Notes: generated from the letters alone by a model not told the origin. Counted from the first letter of the stretch, positions 1 through 5,325 are shown. The stretch is DNA of 5,993 nucleotides from an uncultured Syntrophobacterales bacterium (GCA_903903205.1 CAIUXU010000321.1:1-5993), one strand, 5' to 3'. A program made the numbers and translations.

Positions 1-575
1 TCCTTGAAAAGCCCATAGGCCGCTGCATAGGAGGATTCCTTGTCCATCTTTCCGGCGCCGGCCGCATCTTTCACGGCAGGAACCTGTTTTCCGGCTTTTT
101 CTGCCGGGGATTCTGCCGGTTCATCTTTCTTGCCAATTCCCAGGAAATTTTCGATAAAGTTGATTTTGAACGTCAGGTTGTCCAGCTTCTCCCGAAGAAT
201 CTTCTCCTCCTCGTCCCGCTTGGTCGCCCTCTGGGAGGCGGTGGAGAATTCCTTCCGGAGACCATCGATTGTCCCCCGGATCTGCTGGAGCTGCTCCCGG
301 ATTTCAGTGATTTCCGCGCGTCCCTCCGCCTGGTTTCCCCTGAGCGACGGGAATGCTTCGTTGGTTTTCGCAATCTCTTTGCGCAACCCCGCAATCTCAT
401 CCTTTAGCTCATCCTTCAGCGGCGACCATCCCTGTTCCACAGAGACAATCTTCTCATTCGCCACCTGGACCTGCCTTGCAAGATCCCCGTGAACCCGGCG
501 CAAATCGTCTGTCGTGGCACATCCCGCCACAGAAAGGAGCGATATGAAAAAAAAGATGAAACGATACCTTCGCAA
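1..575 (-). CDS. cpoB: Cell division coordinator CpoB / YbgF, lipoprotein form, 3' end cut by window edge
   Basis: Periplasmic partner of TolA that in E. coli links Tol-Pal constriction to peptidoglycan synthesis (family knowledge). The visible 191 residues read: basic n-region MRRYR, hydrophobic core to about residue 17, and a lipobox-like SVAGC with Cys19, so a lipid-anchored protein is predicted. Residues about 22-145 are charged, heptad-like coiled coil (the trimerisation region of the family), 147-178 a Pro/Ala/Lys-rich linker, and from about 180 (SSYAAAYGLFK) the first TPR helix begins; the remaining TPRs lie outside the window. The start chosen is TTG at 575-573: AGAGGG (589-584) sits 8 nt upstream and it gives a well-formed signal peptide. 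The frame is also open upstream through two GTGs, but these would put a long extension before the signal peptide. It is the last gene of the tol cluster and lies behind a terminator. Identity is supported by position and architecture; the TTG start is inferred. Confidence 0.88.
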   Translation of the reverse strand, partial: MRRYRFIFFFISLLSVAGCATTDDLRRVHGDLARQVQVANEKIVSVEQGWSPLKDELKDEIAGLRKEIAKTNEAFPSLRGNQAEGRAEITEIREQLQQIRGTIDGLRKEFSTASQRATKRDEEEKILREKLDNLTFKINFIENFLGIGKKDEPAESPAEKAGKQVPAVKDAAGAGKMDKESSYAAAYGLFK

Positions 576-583
576 GAATTTTT

Positions 584-589
584 CCCTCT
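584..589 (-). promoter_or_regulatory. Ribosome binding site deciding the TTG start of cpoB
   Basis: AGAGGG on the minus strand, separated by 8 nt from TTG (575-573). No ATG in this frame gives a complete signal peptide, and the alternative upstream GTGs lack a comparable purine-rich site. Confidence 0.6.
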
Positions 590-603
590 GCACCAGACCG
601 TAG

Positions 604-656
604 AAAACAAACACAAAAGTCCCGTGAATCCCACTTTCAAGCGGAATTCACGGGAC
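604..656 (-). terminator. Factor-independent terminator between pal and cpoB
   Basis: A perfect 11-bp inverted repeat (GTCCCGTGAAT at 619-629 with ATTCACGGGAC at 646-656) has a 16-nt interior that can add two further G-C pairs around a bulged base. On the minus strand it is followed at once by a U-rich run, TTTTGTGTTTGTTTT (618-604). On the plus strand no T-tract follows, so it acts in the pal-to-cpoB direction. It begins 20 nt after the pal stop and ends 28 nt before the cpoB start, so it should end most tolQRAB-pal transcripts and lower cpoB expression. Confidence 0.8.
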
Positions 657-676
657 GACTCTGCTCAAAAAATCTT

Positions 677-1351
677 TTACTTCACCGGCGGGAAAATAAC
701 AAAATGGGCCCGCCTGTTCTTCGCCCATGCCGCTTCGTTGTTTGCGTTGTCCAACGGCATCTCTTTGCCATAACTGATTGTTTTGATTCTTTCCTTTTCG
801 ATTCCCAGATCAGCCAGGTATTTTGCGGCTTCGGTCGCACGCTTCTCACCGAGCGCCAAGTTGTATTCGGCGGTGCCCCGTTCGTCACAGTGCCCTTCGA
901 CCACGAGCTTGTAATCCCTGTATTTCAGGTAGGCCGACGCGCCACTCTTCAGGGTGGACTGGGCCAGAGGTTTGAGGTTGTACTTGTTATAATCAAAATT
1001 GATGTCCGCAATCTGCAACTCCTTGAGAATGGCTGCCGCCTTTGCCGCCGCTTCTCTCTTTGCCTGGTCGGCTGCGTCCTTGGCCGCCTTTGCCGCCGCG
1101 TCCCTGGCCGCTTTTTCTGCCGCTTCCCGCGCTGCCTGGTCGCTCAGGGCCTGATCCCGCAACGCCCTTTCCCTGGCCGCCTGAGTGTCCGCAGCCGTCG
1201 CTTCCGCCGGCGCCTGGGCAACCGCCTTTTGCTCCTGGGTAACCACGGCCCCCTCCTGCAGGGTCGCCTTTTTGGCGCAACCGGTCATCCATGAAACCGA
1301 AAGACATAAAACCAAGGCCATCAACCCTACCGATCCCCAACTTCTTTTCAT
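677..1351 (-). CDS. pal: Peptidoglycan-associated lipoprotein Pal with long Ala/Lys-rich linker
   Basis: Outer-membrane lipoprotein that grips peptidoglycan and binds TolB/TolA. From this start the protein has 224 residues: signal peptide MKRSW then a hydrophobic core, lipobox WMTGC with Cys25, an extended linker (26-112), and an OmpA-like C-terminal domain (about 113-224). The Pal hallmark VEGHCDERGTAEYN is at 151-164. By OmpA-family analogy, Asp156 and Arg171 (in LGEKRA) would contact the diaminopimelate of the wall; NRRAHF is at 212-217. The linker is strikingly helical and Ala/Lys/Asp-rich (about 68-108), similar in composition to TolA domain II, and makes this Pal about 50 residues longer than E. 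coli Pal (173 aa precursor). Two adjacent ATGs exist (1354 and 1351); AGGAG at 1363-1359 is 4 nt from the first and 7 nt from the second, so the second is preferred. An in-frame ATG at 1402 is rejected because it puts 16 residues before the signal peptide. Confidence 0.95.
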   Translation of the reverse strand: MKRSWGSVGLMALVLCLSVSWMTGCAKKATLQEGAVVTQEQKAVAQAPAEATAADTQAARERALRDQALSDQAAREAAEKAARDAAAKAAKDAADQAKREAAAKAAAILKELQIADINFDYNKYNLKPLAQSTLKSGASAYLKYRDYKLVVEGHCDERGTAEYNLALGEKRATEAAKYLADLGIEKERIKTISYGKEMPLDNANNEAAWAKNRRAHFVIFPPVK

Positions 1352-1358
1352 CATAATT

Positions 1359-1363
1359 CTCCT
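1359..1363 (-). promoter_or_regulatory. Shine-Dalgarno site of pal
   Basis: AGGAG within AAAGGAG on the minus strand, 7 nt from the ATG at 1351 and 4 nt from the ATG at 1354. It rules out the upstream in-frame ATG at 1402 as the main start. Confidence 0.75.
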
Positions 1364-1400
1364 TTCGTTAATCAATAATGTTTCAAGGTCTAATAAATCC

Positions 1401-1422
1401 ATAGCGGTCTATAAACCACTAC
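1401..1422 (-). repeat. Hairpin in the tolB-pal spacer
   Basis: On the minus strand GTAGTGGT / ACCGCTAT form an 8-bp stem (two G-U wobbles as RNA) with loop TTATAG. It lies in the 112-nt spacer between tolB and pal, the only sizeable gap inside the operon before the terminator. No U-tract follows, so it is not a terminator. It could be an mRNA processing or stabilising structure raising pal expression, or simply chance; nothing else in the spacer is recognisable apart from AT-rich sequence and the pal ribosome binding site. Confidence 0.35.
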
Positions 1423-1463
1423 TGACTGTAAAAATCAACCGAAAAATGAAATAATCTTTAAAA

Positions 1464-2804
1464 TCAGCGCAGATGGGGAGACCAGAAGGGACTCTGGCTG
1501 GTCTCTTTGTCCTCAAGAAGCACCCTCGTGCCTTGTCCACCCGCATTCATGATCTCGATTCTGCTGCGGCCATACCCCCTGACGCTATAGACGAGATACC
1601 GCCCGTCCGGCGACCAGGAGGGAGATTCGTGGTCGCCAGCCTCAAAAGTCAATTGCTGGGGATCGCCTCCCTCCGCGTCGATCACAAAAATCTGAAAGAT
1701 ACCATTGACCAGCCCCTCATAGGCGATCTTTTTCCCCTTCGGCGACCAGGCGGGAGAGGTGTTGTAACCGCCAAGATCGGTCAGCCGCCGCACATTGGCG
1801 CCGTCGGCATCCATGATGTAGATCTGCGGAGAACCGTTGCGGTTGGAAACGAAGGCAACGCGCCGTTCGTCCGGCGAGCGGACAGGGGAAACATCGATGG
1901 AAAAATCACGGGTCAGGCGCAGGAGAAGGCCATTTTCCACGGTCATGTCATAGATCTCCTGATTCCCATCCCGGCTGAGGGTCACAAGCAACCTCTTGCT
2001 GTCGCGGGACCAGGAACCGGGCAGGTTCAGCCCCGGATAGAAACCGATCTTCCGCGTAGCCCCGCTTTCCAAATTCCGCAGATAGATGTCCGGGTTGCCC
2101 TCTTTATAGGAGGTGAAGGCCAGAAATCGGCCATCGGGAGACCAGCGCGGCGCAAGGGTCAGGGCGTTGAAGTTTGTAATCCGGCGGGGGTCGGAACCGT
2201 CAAAATTGATCGTATAGATCTCCGCGGAAGAGACGCTCTTCTTCACATATGCAATCCGCGTGTCGAACAGGCCAGTTTCGCCGGTCAGGGCCAAAAGGAT
2301 CTCGCTAACAAATTGCATGGCCATCCGGCTATGATCCCCTGACTTTCCGGCATATCTCTTCCCGACGACAAGCTCCCCCCGTATCACGTCAAACAGACGA
2401 AACTCGGCAACCAGATCGCGGCCGTCCGTCTGAAATCCCCCTTTGACAAGATATTCGGCGCCAATCACCGTCCAGTCTTCGAAGCGGATATTATCTGCCG
2501 TGATTCCCGCCTGTTTCGGATCCTCCAGGAAGGCCTTCCGGTCCAGCAGATGAAAGTAGCCTGTCAGCGCGAGGCCACGGGAGAGCGTGTCGGAAAAGAG
2601 CAGGGACAGCTTGTCATTCTCCGGAAAAGGCTGCAGAGGTTTGAAATCGGCAACAGCGATGGGAAATTGCTGGAAAGACGGGGAATCGATGTCGATGTAG
2701 ACCTTTCCGCAGGCGGGTCCGGCGGAGAACAACAGGATCAGGAACAGGGTCAAAACTGCCTGAATCCTCGGATTGTGCACGCAGAGATACTTTTCCAACA
2801 TCAT
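1464..2804 (-). CDS. tolB: Tol-Pal system periplasmic beta-propeller protein TolB
   Basis: Soluble periplasmic protein that binds Pal and is released from it through TolA. The 446 residues (E. coli TolB is about 430) show a signal peptide with hydrophobic core at about 15-29 and probable signal peptidase I cleavage after Ala-Cys-Gly (31-33). Mature residues from 34 (KVYIDIDSPSFQQFPIAV) match the N-terminal TolA-interacting segment of the family. An alpha/beta domain runs to about 175, then a six-bladed propeller of PD40/WD40-like repeats follows: WSPDGR at 221-226, WSRDSK at 265-270, RSPDER at 309-314, WSPKGK at 353-358, WSPDGR at 397-402, with WSPHLR (441-446) closing the ring at the extreme C-terminus. 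The start is the first of two ATGs; GAGG in the last codons of tolA is 10 nt upstream, and the genes are 4 nt apart, so translation is probably coupled. Confidence 0.97.
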   Translation of the reverse strand: MMLEKYLCVHNPRIQAVLTLFLILLFSAGPACGKVYIDIDSPSFQQFPIAVADFKPLQPFPENDKLSLLFSDTLSRGLALTGYFHLLDRKAFLEDPKQAGITADNIRFEDWTVIGAEYLVKGGFQTDGRDLVAEFRLFDVIRGELVVGKRYAGKSGDHSRMAMQFVSEILLALTGETGLFDTRIAYVKKSVSSAEIYTINFDGSDPRRITNFNALTLAPRWSPDGRFLAFTSYKEGNPDIYLRNLESGATRKIGFYPGLNLPGSWSRDSKRLLVTLSRDGNQEIYDMTVENGLLLRLTRDFSIDVSPVRSPDERRVAFVSNRNGSPQIYIMDADGANVRRLTDLGGYNTSPAWSPKGKKIAYEGLVNGIFQIFVIDAEGGDPQQLTFEAGDHESPSWSPDGRYLVYSVRGYGRSRIEIMNAGGQGTRVLLEDKETSQSPFWSPHLR

Positions 2805-2808
2805 TCTT

Positions 2809-3582
2809 TCAGGACCTCAATTCAGATGAGTGAAAGCGGATTCCCACACCGAGACTGGCTTCGCTATACCACGGCGGCAGCGGCGGGAAGGGGCTTGCTT
2901 TTCGGATCGCCTTCAGGACAGATTCATCGAAAAAGCGGTTTCCCGACCGTTTTTCAAAGTTCATCTCCGAAACCGCCCCGCTGCGAAGGATGGTTACATC
3001 GATCACCGTTTCCAGCACCTCGCCCGGGAGAATCCCCTGGGGAAGGGCCCACCCTCTCTTGATCCGGGACCAGATCATCGCATAGTAGGCATTGATTTTC
3101 GCGTTCACGTCGGCGTCGCCGGCAGGCAGCGGAGACGCTGGTCCAGCCTTTGCTTCGGCCATGGCCTTTGTGTCCGAACCGGTCTTCGGCTGCGTTTTCG
3201 GGGTCGGCCCGGCCGCGGCGGCTCGCTTCCGAATCTCCTCCATCGCCTTTTCCAGGGTCTGATCCTGCTTCTTGCGGCTCTCCCGGCTTTGGATGGGAAT
3301 GAGCGGCTCCGCCTCCAGACGTTTTTTGAGGACCGTCGCGGAACGGCCCGTTTCCATGAGCTCCTTCGCTCCAGCCGCTGCAGCCTTCTGTTCCAGGGTC
3401 TTTGCGGAAAAGCTCACCAGAGCAACGGTGTAAGCCGGTCCGAAGGTCAGCTTCGGCGAGGGAAGTGATGGGGAGAAGAAAAGGAGGGAGAGGAGCGCCG
3501 CATGGAAGAGAAGGGAAACCAGGATCATGCCGTTCAAACGACCCTGCCCTCTTCTCCCCTGCTCTGTTTGTTCAGAAATCAT
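2809..3582 (-). CDS. tolA: TolA / TonB C-terminal domain periplasm-spanning protein (short form)
   Basis: Inner-membrane protein that transmits TolQR-generated force to TolB-Pal. In 257 residues it shows a polar cytoplasmic N-terminus, one transmembrane helix (about 18-37), a low-complexity Ala/Lys/Glu and Pro stretch (about 60-155), and a TonB/TolA-like C-terminal domain (about 165-253; AYYAMIWSRIKRGWALP, then GAVSEMNFEKRSGN and ASPFPPLPPWY). The membrane helix keeps the Ser-x3-His spacing (Ser23, His27) with Leu34, as in the TonB/TolA helix that engages the motor. E. coli TolA is 421 residues, so the helical domain II is much reduced here. There is no cysteine, hence no disulfide in the C-terminal domain. 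The ATG overlaps the tolR stop as ATGA (3579-3582); GAGG lies 7 nt upstream. A generic TonB-like name is possible, but the context makes TolA the better call. Confidence 0.9.
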   Translation of the reverse strand: MISEQTEQGRRGQGRLNGMILVSLLFHAALLSLLFFSPSLPSPKLTFGPAYTVALVSFSAKTLEQKAAAAGAKELMETGRSATVLKKRLEAEPLIPIQSRESRKKQDQTLEKAMEEIRKRAAAAGPTPKTQPKTGSDTKAMAEAKAGPASPLPAGDADVNAKINAYYAMIWSRIKRGWALPQGILPGEVLETVIDVTILRSGAVSEMNFEKRSGNRFFDESVLKAIRKASPFPPLPPWYSEASLGVGIRFHSSELRS

Positions 3583-4004
3583 CGGTGTTCCTCGGGCGGT
3601 TCGGTGATCATCCCCAACTTGTCCACGCCAGCCTTTCGCACCTCCGCCATCACCTCAACCACAAATCCGTAAGGGACATTTCGGTCCGCCCGCATGTAGA
3701 CCTCACGCTCGATCCGCGACGCGAAGATGTGCTCCAGTTTTGTGCCAAGCTCTGGAAGCGTGGTCCGGCTCTTGTTGAGGAATATCTCTTTCGCGCCATT
3801 AATCGTCAACACCAGTTTTTCTTCCGCGACATCGACGCTTTTTGCCTTGACGCGGGGCAGGTTGACATCGATCCCCATCTGAAGCATCGGCGCCGTCACC
3901 ATGAAGATGATGAGCAGAACGAGCATCACGTCCACAAGAGGGGTGACATTGATTTCCGCCATCGGCCGGTCGTTATGGTTATTTCTGCGTTTTGAATATC
4001 TCAT
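3579..4004 (-). CDS. tolR: Proton-channel motor subunit TolR (ExbD/TolR family)
   Basis: Inner-membrane protein that, with TolQ, uses the proton gradient to move TolA. At 141 residues it is typical of the family. A short basic cytoplasmic N-terminus (RYSKRRNN) leads to the signature MAEINVTPLVDVMLVLLIIF (15-34), whose Asp25 corresponds to the essential proton-carrying Asp of TolR/ExbD. A single transmembrane helix spans about 22-40 and a periplasmic domain follows, ending with the characteristic Val-Asp-Lys-Leu-Gly region (127-131). It starts 6 nt after the tolQ stop and has no convincing Shine-Dalgarno site (TCTTGAAACGAC precedes the ATG), so translational coupling to tolQ is likely. Its stop overlaps the tolA start by 4 nt. 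Confidence 0.96.
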   Translation of the reverse strand: MRYSKRRNNHNDRPMAEINVTPLVDVMLVLLIIFMVTAPMLQMGIDVNLPRVKAKSVDVAEEKLVLTINGAKEIFLNKSRTTLPELGTKLEHIFASRIEREVYMRADRNVPYGFVVEVMAEVRKAGVDKLGMITEPPEEHR

Positions 4005-4010
4005 GTCGTT

Positions 4011-4763
4011 TCAAGATTTTACATAAAACCGCTCAATAATGTTCAGCAGCTCCGAGGCAAAATTGTCCATCTCGAGGGTCATACCCTTGATCCGGTTCAG
4101 GTAGTAATTGTAGAAGATGACCGCCGGGATAGCAGCAGCGAGACCCGCCGCCGTGGCAATGAGCGCTTCCGAGATCCCCGGTGCGACGACGGCCAGTGTT
4201 GCCGAACCGCGGGCGCCGATCGCCTTGAAGGTGTCCATGATCCCCCACACGGTTCCGAACAGACCGATGAAGGGGCTTGCGCTTCCGGTGGTCGCCAAGA
4301 AGCCCAGGGCCGCCTCCAGTTTGGTCGTTTCCGTCCCGCAAGCCCGGTTCAACGCCCTCTCCACATTGTCGATCCCCCCGATCTCCAGAACCGGGCCAAC
4401 CGCTTCCCCGGTATCCTTCACGGTGGGGGTTCCCCGCGACACCCTGGTGATCTTCACGAGTTCGGTGTACCCCCCCCGGAAAACCTCCGCCAGCGTCGAA
4501 TTCTGGAACTTTTTCGCCTCGGGAAAAATCTCCGACAATTTGGTGCTCTTCATGTAAATACTCAAAAATGCGCTGTTCTCTTTCCGTATTTTCTGGAGAT
4601 TGACATACTTCATCAGGATAATCGCCCAGGAGACAACGGAGAAGAGGAAGAGGAGCAGCAGGACCAGTTGCACGACAAATCCCGCGTGAACAACCATGTC
4701 GAAAAGGGAGCCATTAAAATTCCCCCCCAGATTCATCGCGGCAATTGAAGAAGCTTCTTTCAC
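4011..4763 (-). CDS. tolQ: Motor stator subunit TolQ (MotA/TolQ/ExbB family)
   Basis: Polytopic inner-membrane subunit forming the ring around TolR. From the GTG at 4763 it has 250 residues: transmembrane helix 1 at about 27-51, a long cytoplasmic loop (52-150), helix 2 at about 154-179 with FIGLFGTVWGIMDTF, and helix 3 at about 193-222 with APGISEALIATAAGLAAAIP, the ExbB/TolQ signature; Thr204 is in the usual pore-lining position. E. coli TolQ is 230 residues; the extra length is mostly in the loop around 108-135. The GTG is chosen because AGGAG (4775-4771) is 7 nt away; the TTG at 4769 would be only 1 nt from that site. It is the first gene of the operon. Three G-runs on the coding strand (7, 6 and 8 bases, at 4722-4728, 4375-4380 and 4470-4477) are unusual. 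The internal ATG at residue 10 is less likely as a start. Confidence 0.95.
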   Translation of the reverse strand: MKEASSIAAMNLGGNFNGSLFDMVVHAGFVVQLVLLLLFLFSVVSWAIILMKYVNLQKIRKENSAFLSIYMKSTKLSEIFPEAKKFQNSTLAEVFRGGYTELVKITRVSRGTPTVKDTGEAVGPVLEIGGIDNVERALNRACGTETTKLEAALGFLATTGSASPFIGLFGTVWGIMDTFKAIGARGSATLAVVAPGISEALIATAAGLAAAIPAVIFYNYYLNRIKGMTLEMDNFASELLNIIERFYVKS

Positions 4764-4770
4764 GTTCAAT

Positions 4771-4775
4771 CTCCT
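4771..4775 (-). promoter_or_regulatory. Shine-Dalgarno site deciding the GTG start of tolQ
   Basis: AGGAG within AAAGGAGA on the minus strand. Spacing is 7 nt to GTG (4763-4761) and 1 nt to the upstream in-frame TTG (4769-4767), which is too close to be used efficiently. Confidence 0.8.
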
Positions 4776-4806
4776 TTATGATCAAGTGCTGAAAAAGACG
4801 GCGTTA

Positions 4807-4835
4807 CCTCTAACGGAAAAGTCAAGTATTGTCAA
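4807..4835 (-). promoter_or_regulatory. Candidate sigma70 promoter of the tol operon
   Basis: On the minus strand a perfect TTGACA (4835-4830) is followed by a 17-nt spacer and TAGAGG (4812-4807). The -35 is consensus but the -10 is poor (3 of 6). Transcription would start near 4800 and give a leader of about 37 nt to the tolQ GTG. It is the best candidate in this spacer, but an activator or another sigma factor may be needed. Confidence 0.35.
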
Positions 4836-4993
4836 GAACCAACAGAACCTATGCATCCCATAATCTGCGGCCAGGCTTCCAGATAAAGCTCAAGAGGCTT
4901 CACCAATCGGGCGATCAGTTCGCGGAATATTGAAACAATCCGTTCCGAAACGTCGAAAAATTGAAAAAATATCTTGACTTTGTGAGCGATCAT
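4832..4993 (-). CDS. Doubtful 53-residue reading frame upstream of tolQ
   Basis: The frame runs from ATG (4993-4991) to TGA (4834-4832). The peptide begins MIAHKVKIFFQFFDVSERIV and continues with an amphipathic, coding-like segment (ELIARLVKPLELYLEAWP, residues 25-42). I do not recognise a family. For it: uninterrupted, protein-like composition for most of its length. Against it: no Shine-Dalgarno site before the ATG, the start falls inside the first operator-like site, and its end overlaps the tolQ promoter candidate. It could be a small protein, a leader peptide, a decayed remnant of a longer gene or chance. Confidence 0.2.
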   Translation of the reverse strand: MIAHKVKIFFQFFDVSERIVSIFRELIARLVKPLELYLEAWPQIMGCIGSVGS

Positions 4994-5003
4994 TAACTAC
5001 TGT
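4974..5003 (+). promoter_or_regulatory. Candidate rightward promoter for the small membrane protein gene
   Basis: TTGACT (4974-4979; 5 of 6 to TTGACA), an 18-nt spacer, then TACTGT (4998-5003; keeps the three most conserved -10 bases, T1, A2 and T6). The three operator-like repeats lie between its elements and downstream of it, which fits a repressible promoter. A second -10-like TAAAAT at 5044-5049 has no convincing -35. Confidence 0.4.
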
Positions 5004-5041
5004 GCGAGTCATCGCTAACTAAAACAATAGCGAACGCTAAC
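4982..5041. promoter_or_regulatory. Array of three palindromic operator-like sites at 22-bp spacing
   Basis: Three 16-bp sites read on the plus strand: GTGAGCGATCATTAAC (4982-4997), GCGAGTCATCGCTAAC (5004-5019) and AATAGCGAACGCTAAC (5026-5041). They match the perfect palindrome GTTAGCGATCGCTAAC at 13, 12 and 13 of 16 positions. Their starts are exactly 22 bp apart, about two helical turns, so bound dimers would lie on the same DNA face. All three keep the right arm ending in TAAC. They overlap the rightward promoter candidate. This arrangement is typical of cooperative repression by a dimeric helix-turn-helix protein; the TetR-type regulator encoded just downstream is the obvious candidate, which is inference. 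Confidence 0.6.
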
Positions 5042-5106
5042 TTTAAAATGTTGGGATTTGCAGCGGTTGTCGGAGCGGTTATTCCGTTTTTAAAAATCAC
5101 ATATGC

Positions 5107-5113
5107 AGGAGGT
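5107..5113 (+). promoter_or_regulatory. Near-perfect Shine-Dalgarno site of the small membrane protein gene
   Basis: AGGAGGT, 5 nt upstream of the ATG at 5119. It is among the strongest ribosome binding sites in the window and a main reason to accept this short gene as real. It also excludes the ATG at 5103, which lies upstream of the site in another frame. Confidence 0.85.
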
Positions 5114-5118
5114 GAAAG

Positions 5119-5325
5119 ATGTTAGAAAAGCTGGGGGGGGTTCTCATCATGGTTGTTGGAGTTATAGTATTATTTCTTATTCGTGTTTTCGAGCCACCGA
5201 TATTCGTTCAACTTATCTGCGCGTTTGTCGGCACCATTGTCTGCCTCATCGGTATTGTGGTCGTATTCGCCGAGGGGTCGATTTTAGAAGAACACTGGGC
5301 AAAGAAGGCTTCCAGGGAAAAGTAA
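5119..5325 (+). CDS. Small two-helix membrane protein of unknown function
   Basis: A 68-residue protein whose family I do not recognise. A short amphipathic start (MLEKL) leads to transmembrane helix 1 (about 6-24), a tight turn FEPP (24-27), helix 2 (about 28-50), and a charged tail (AEGSILEEHWAKKASREK, 51-68). Cys34 and Cys42 both lie in helix 2. There is no signal peptidase or lipobox site, so both helices probably stay in the inner membrane as a hairpin. The gene has a strong ribosome binding site and its own promoter candidate under three operator-like repeats, and is followed 207 bp later by a TetR-type gene on the same strand. A run of eight G (5133-5140) near the 5' end is a possible slippage site; the frame is intact here. 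Coding status is well supported; function is open. Confidence 0.75.
   Translation: MLEKLGGVLIMVVGVIVLFLIRVFEPPIFVQLICAFVGTIVCLIGIVVVFAEGSILEEHWAKKASREK

Larger units (their letters stand above)
4764..5118. other. 355-bp divergent intergenic region between tolQ and the small membrane protein gene
   Basis: This region separates the leftward tol operon from the rightward genes and should hold both promoters. From left to right it contains the tolQ ribosome binding site, a TTGACA-containing leftward promoter candidate (4807-4835), a weak 53-codon leftward reading frame (4832-4993), a rightward promoter candidate (4974-5003), three operator-like sites at 22-bp spacing (4982-5041), and the strong ribosome binding site of the next gene (5107-5113). 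It is more AT-rich than the flanking coding DNA, notably at 4955-4975. No tRNA or mobile-element end is seen. Confidence 0.7.

Noticed and set aside
40..640. Several frames in the left 640 bases (plus 40-492, minus 173-400, minus 416-640)
   Set aside because: The true gene is cpoB in another minus-strand frame, recognised by its lipobox, coiled coil and TPR start. These frames overlap it and lack any such feature.
704..1294. Long plus-strand open frame (196 codons) opposite pal
   Set aside because: It is antisense to a clear pal gene. The frame stays open because the Ala/Lys-rich Pal codons are stop-poor on the other strand, and the product is Arg/Cys/Leu-rich without a recognisable fold or ribosome binding site.
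1355..1402. Upstream ATG at 1402 as the pal start
   Set aside because: It would add a charged 16-residue extension before a complete lipoprotein signal peptide and has no ribosome binding site; AGGAG is placed for the ATGs at 1354/1351.
1473..2342. Plus-strand open frame of 289 codons opposite tolB
   Set aside because: tolB is unambiguous through its propeller repeats, signal peptide and operon position; the antisense product has no domain features.
2830..3995. Plus-strand frames at 2830-3468 and 3402-3995 opposite tolA and tolR
   Set aside because: Both are shadows of well-supported minus-strand genes and show Arg/His-rich low-complexity translations.
4982..5041. The 22-bp periodic repeats as a CRISPR array
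   Set aside because: The units are contiguous with no spacers, diverge from each other, and are palindromic over a promoter, which fits operators rather than CRISPR repeats.
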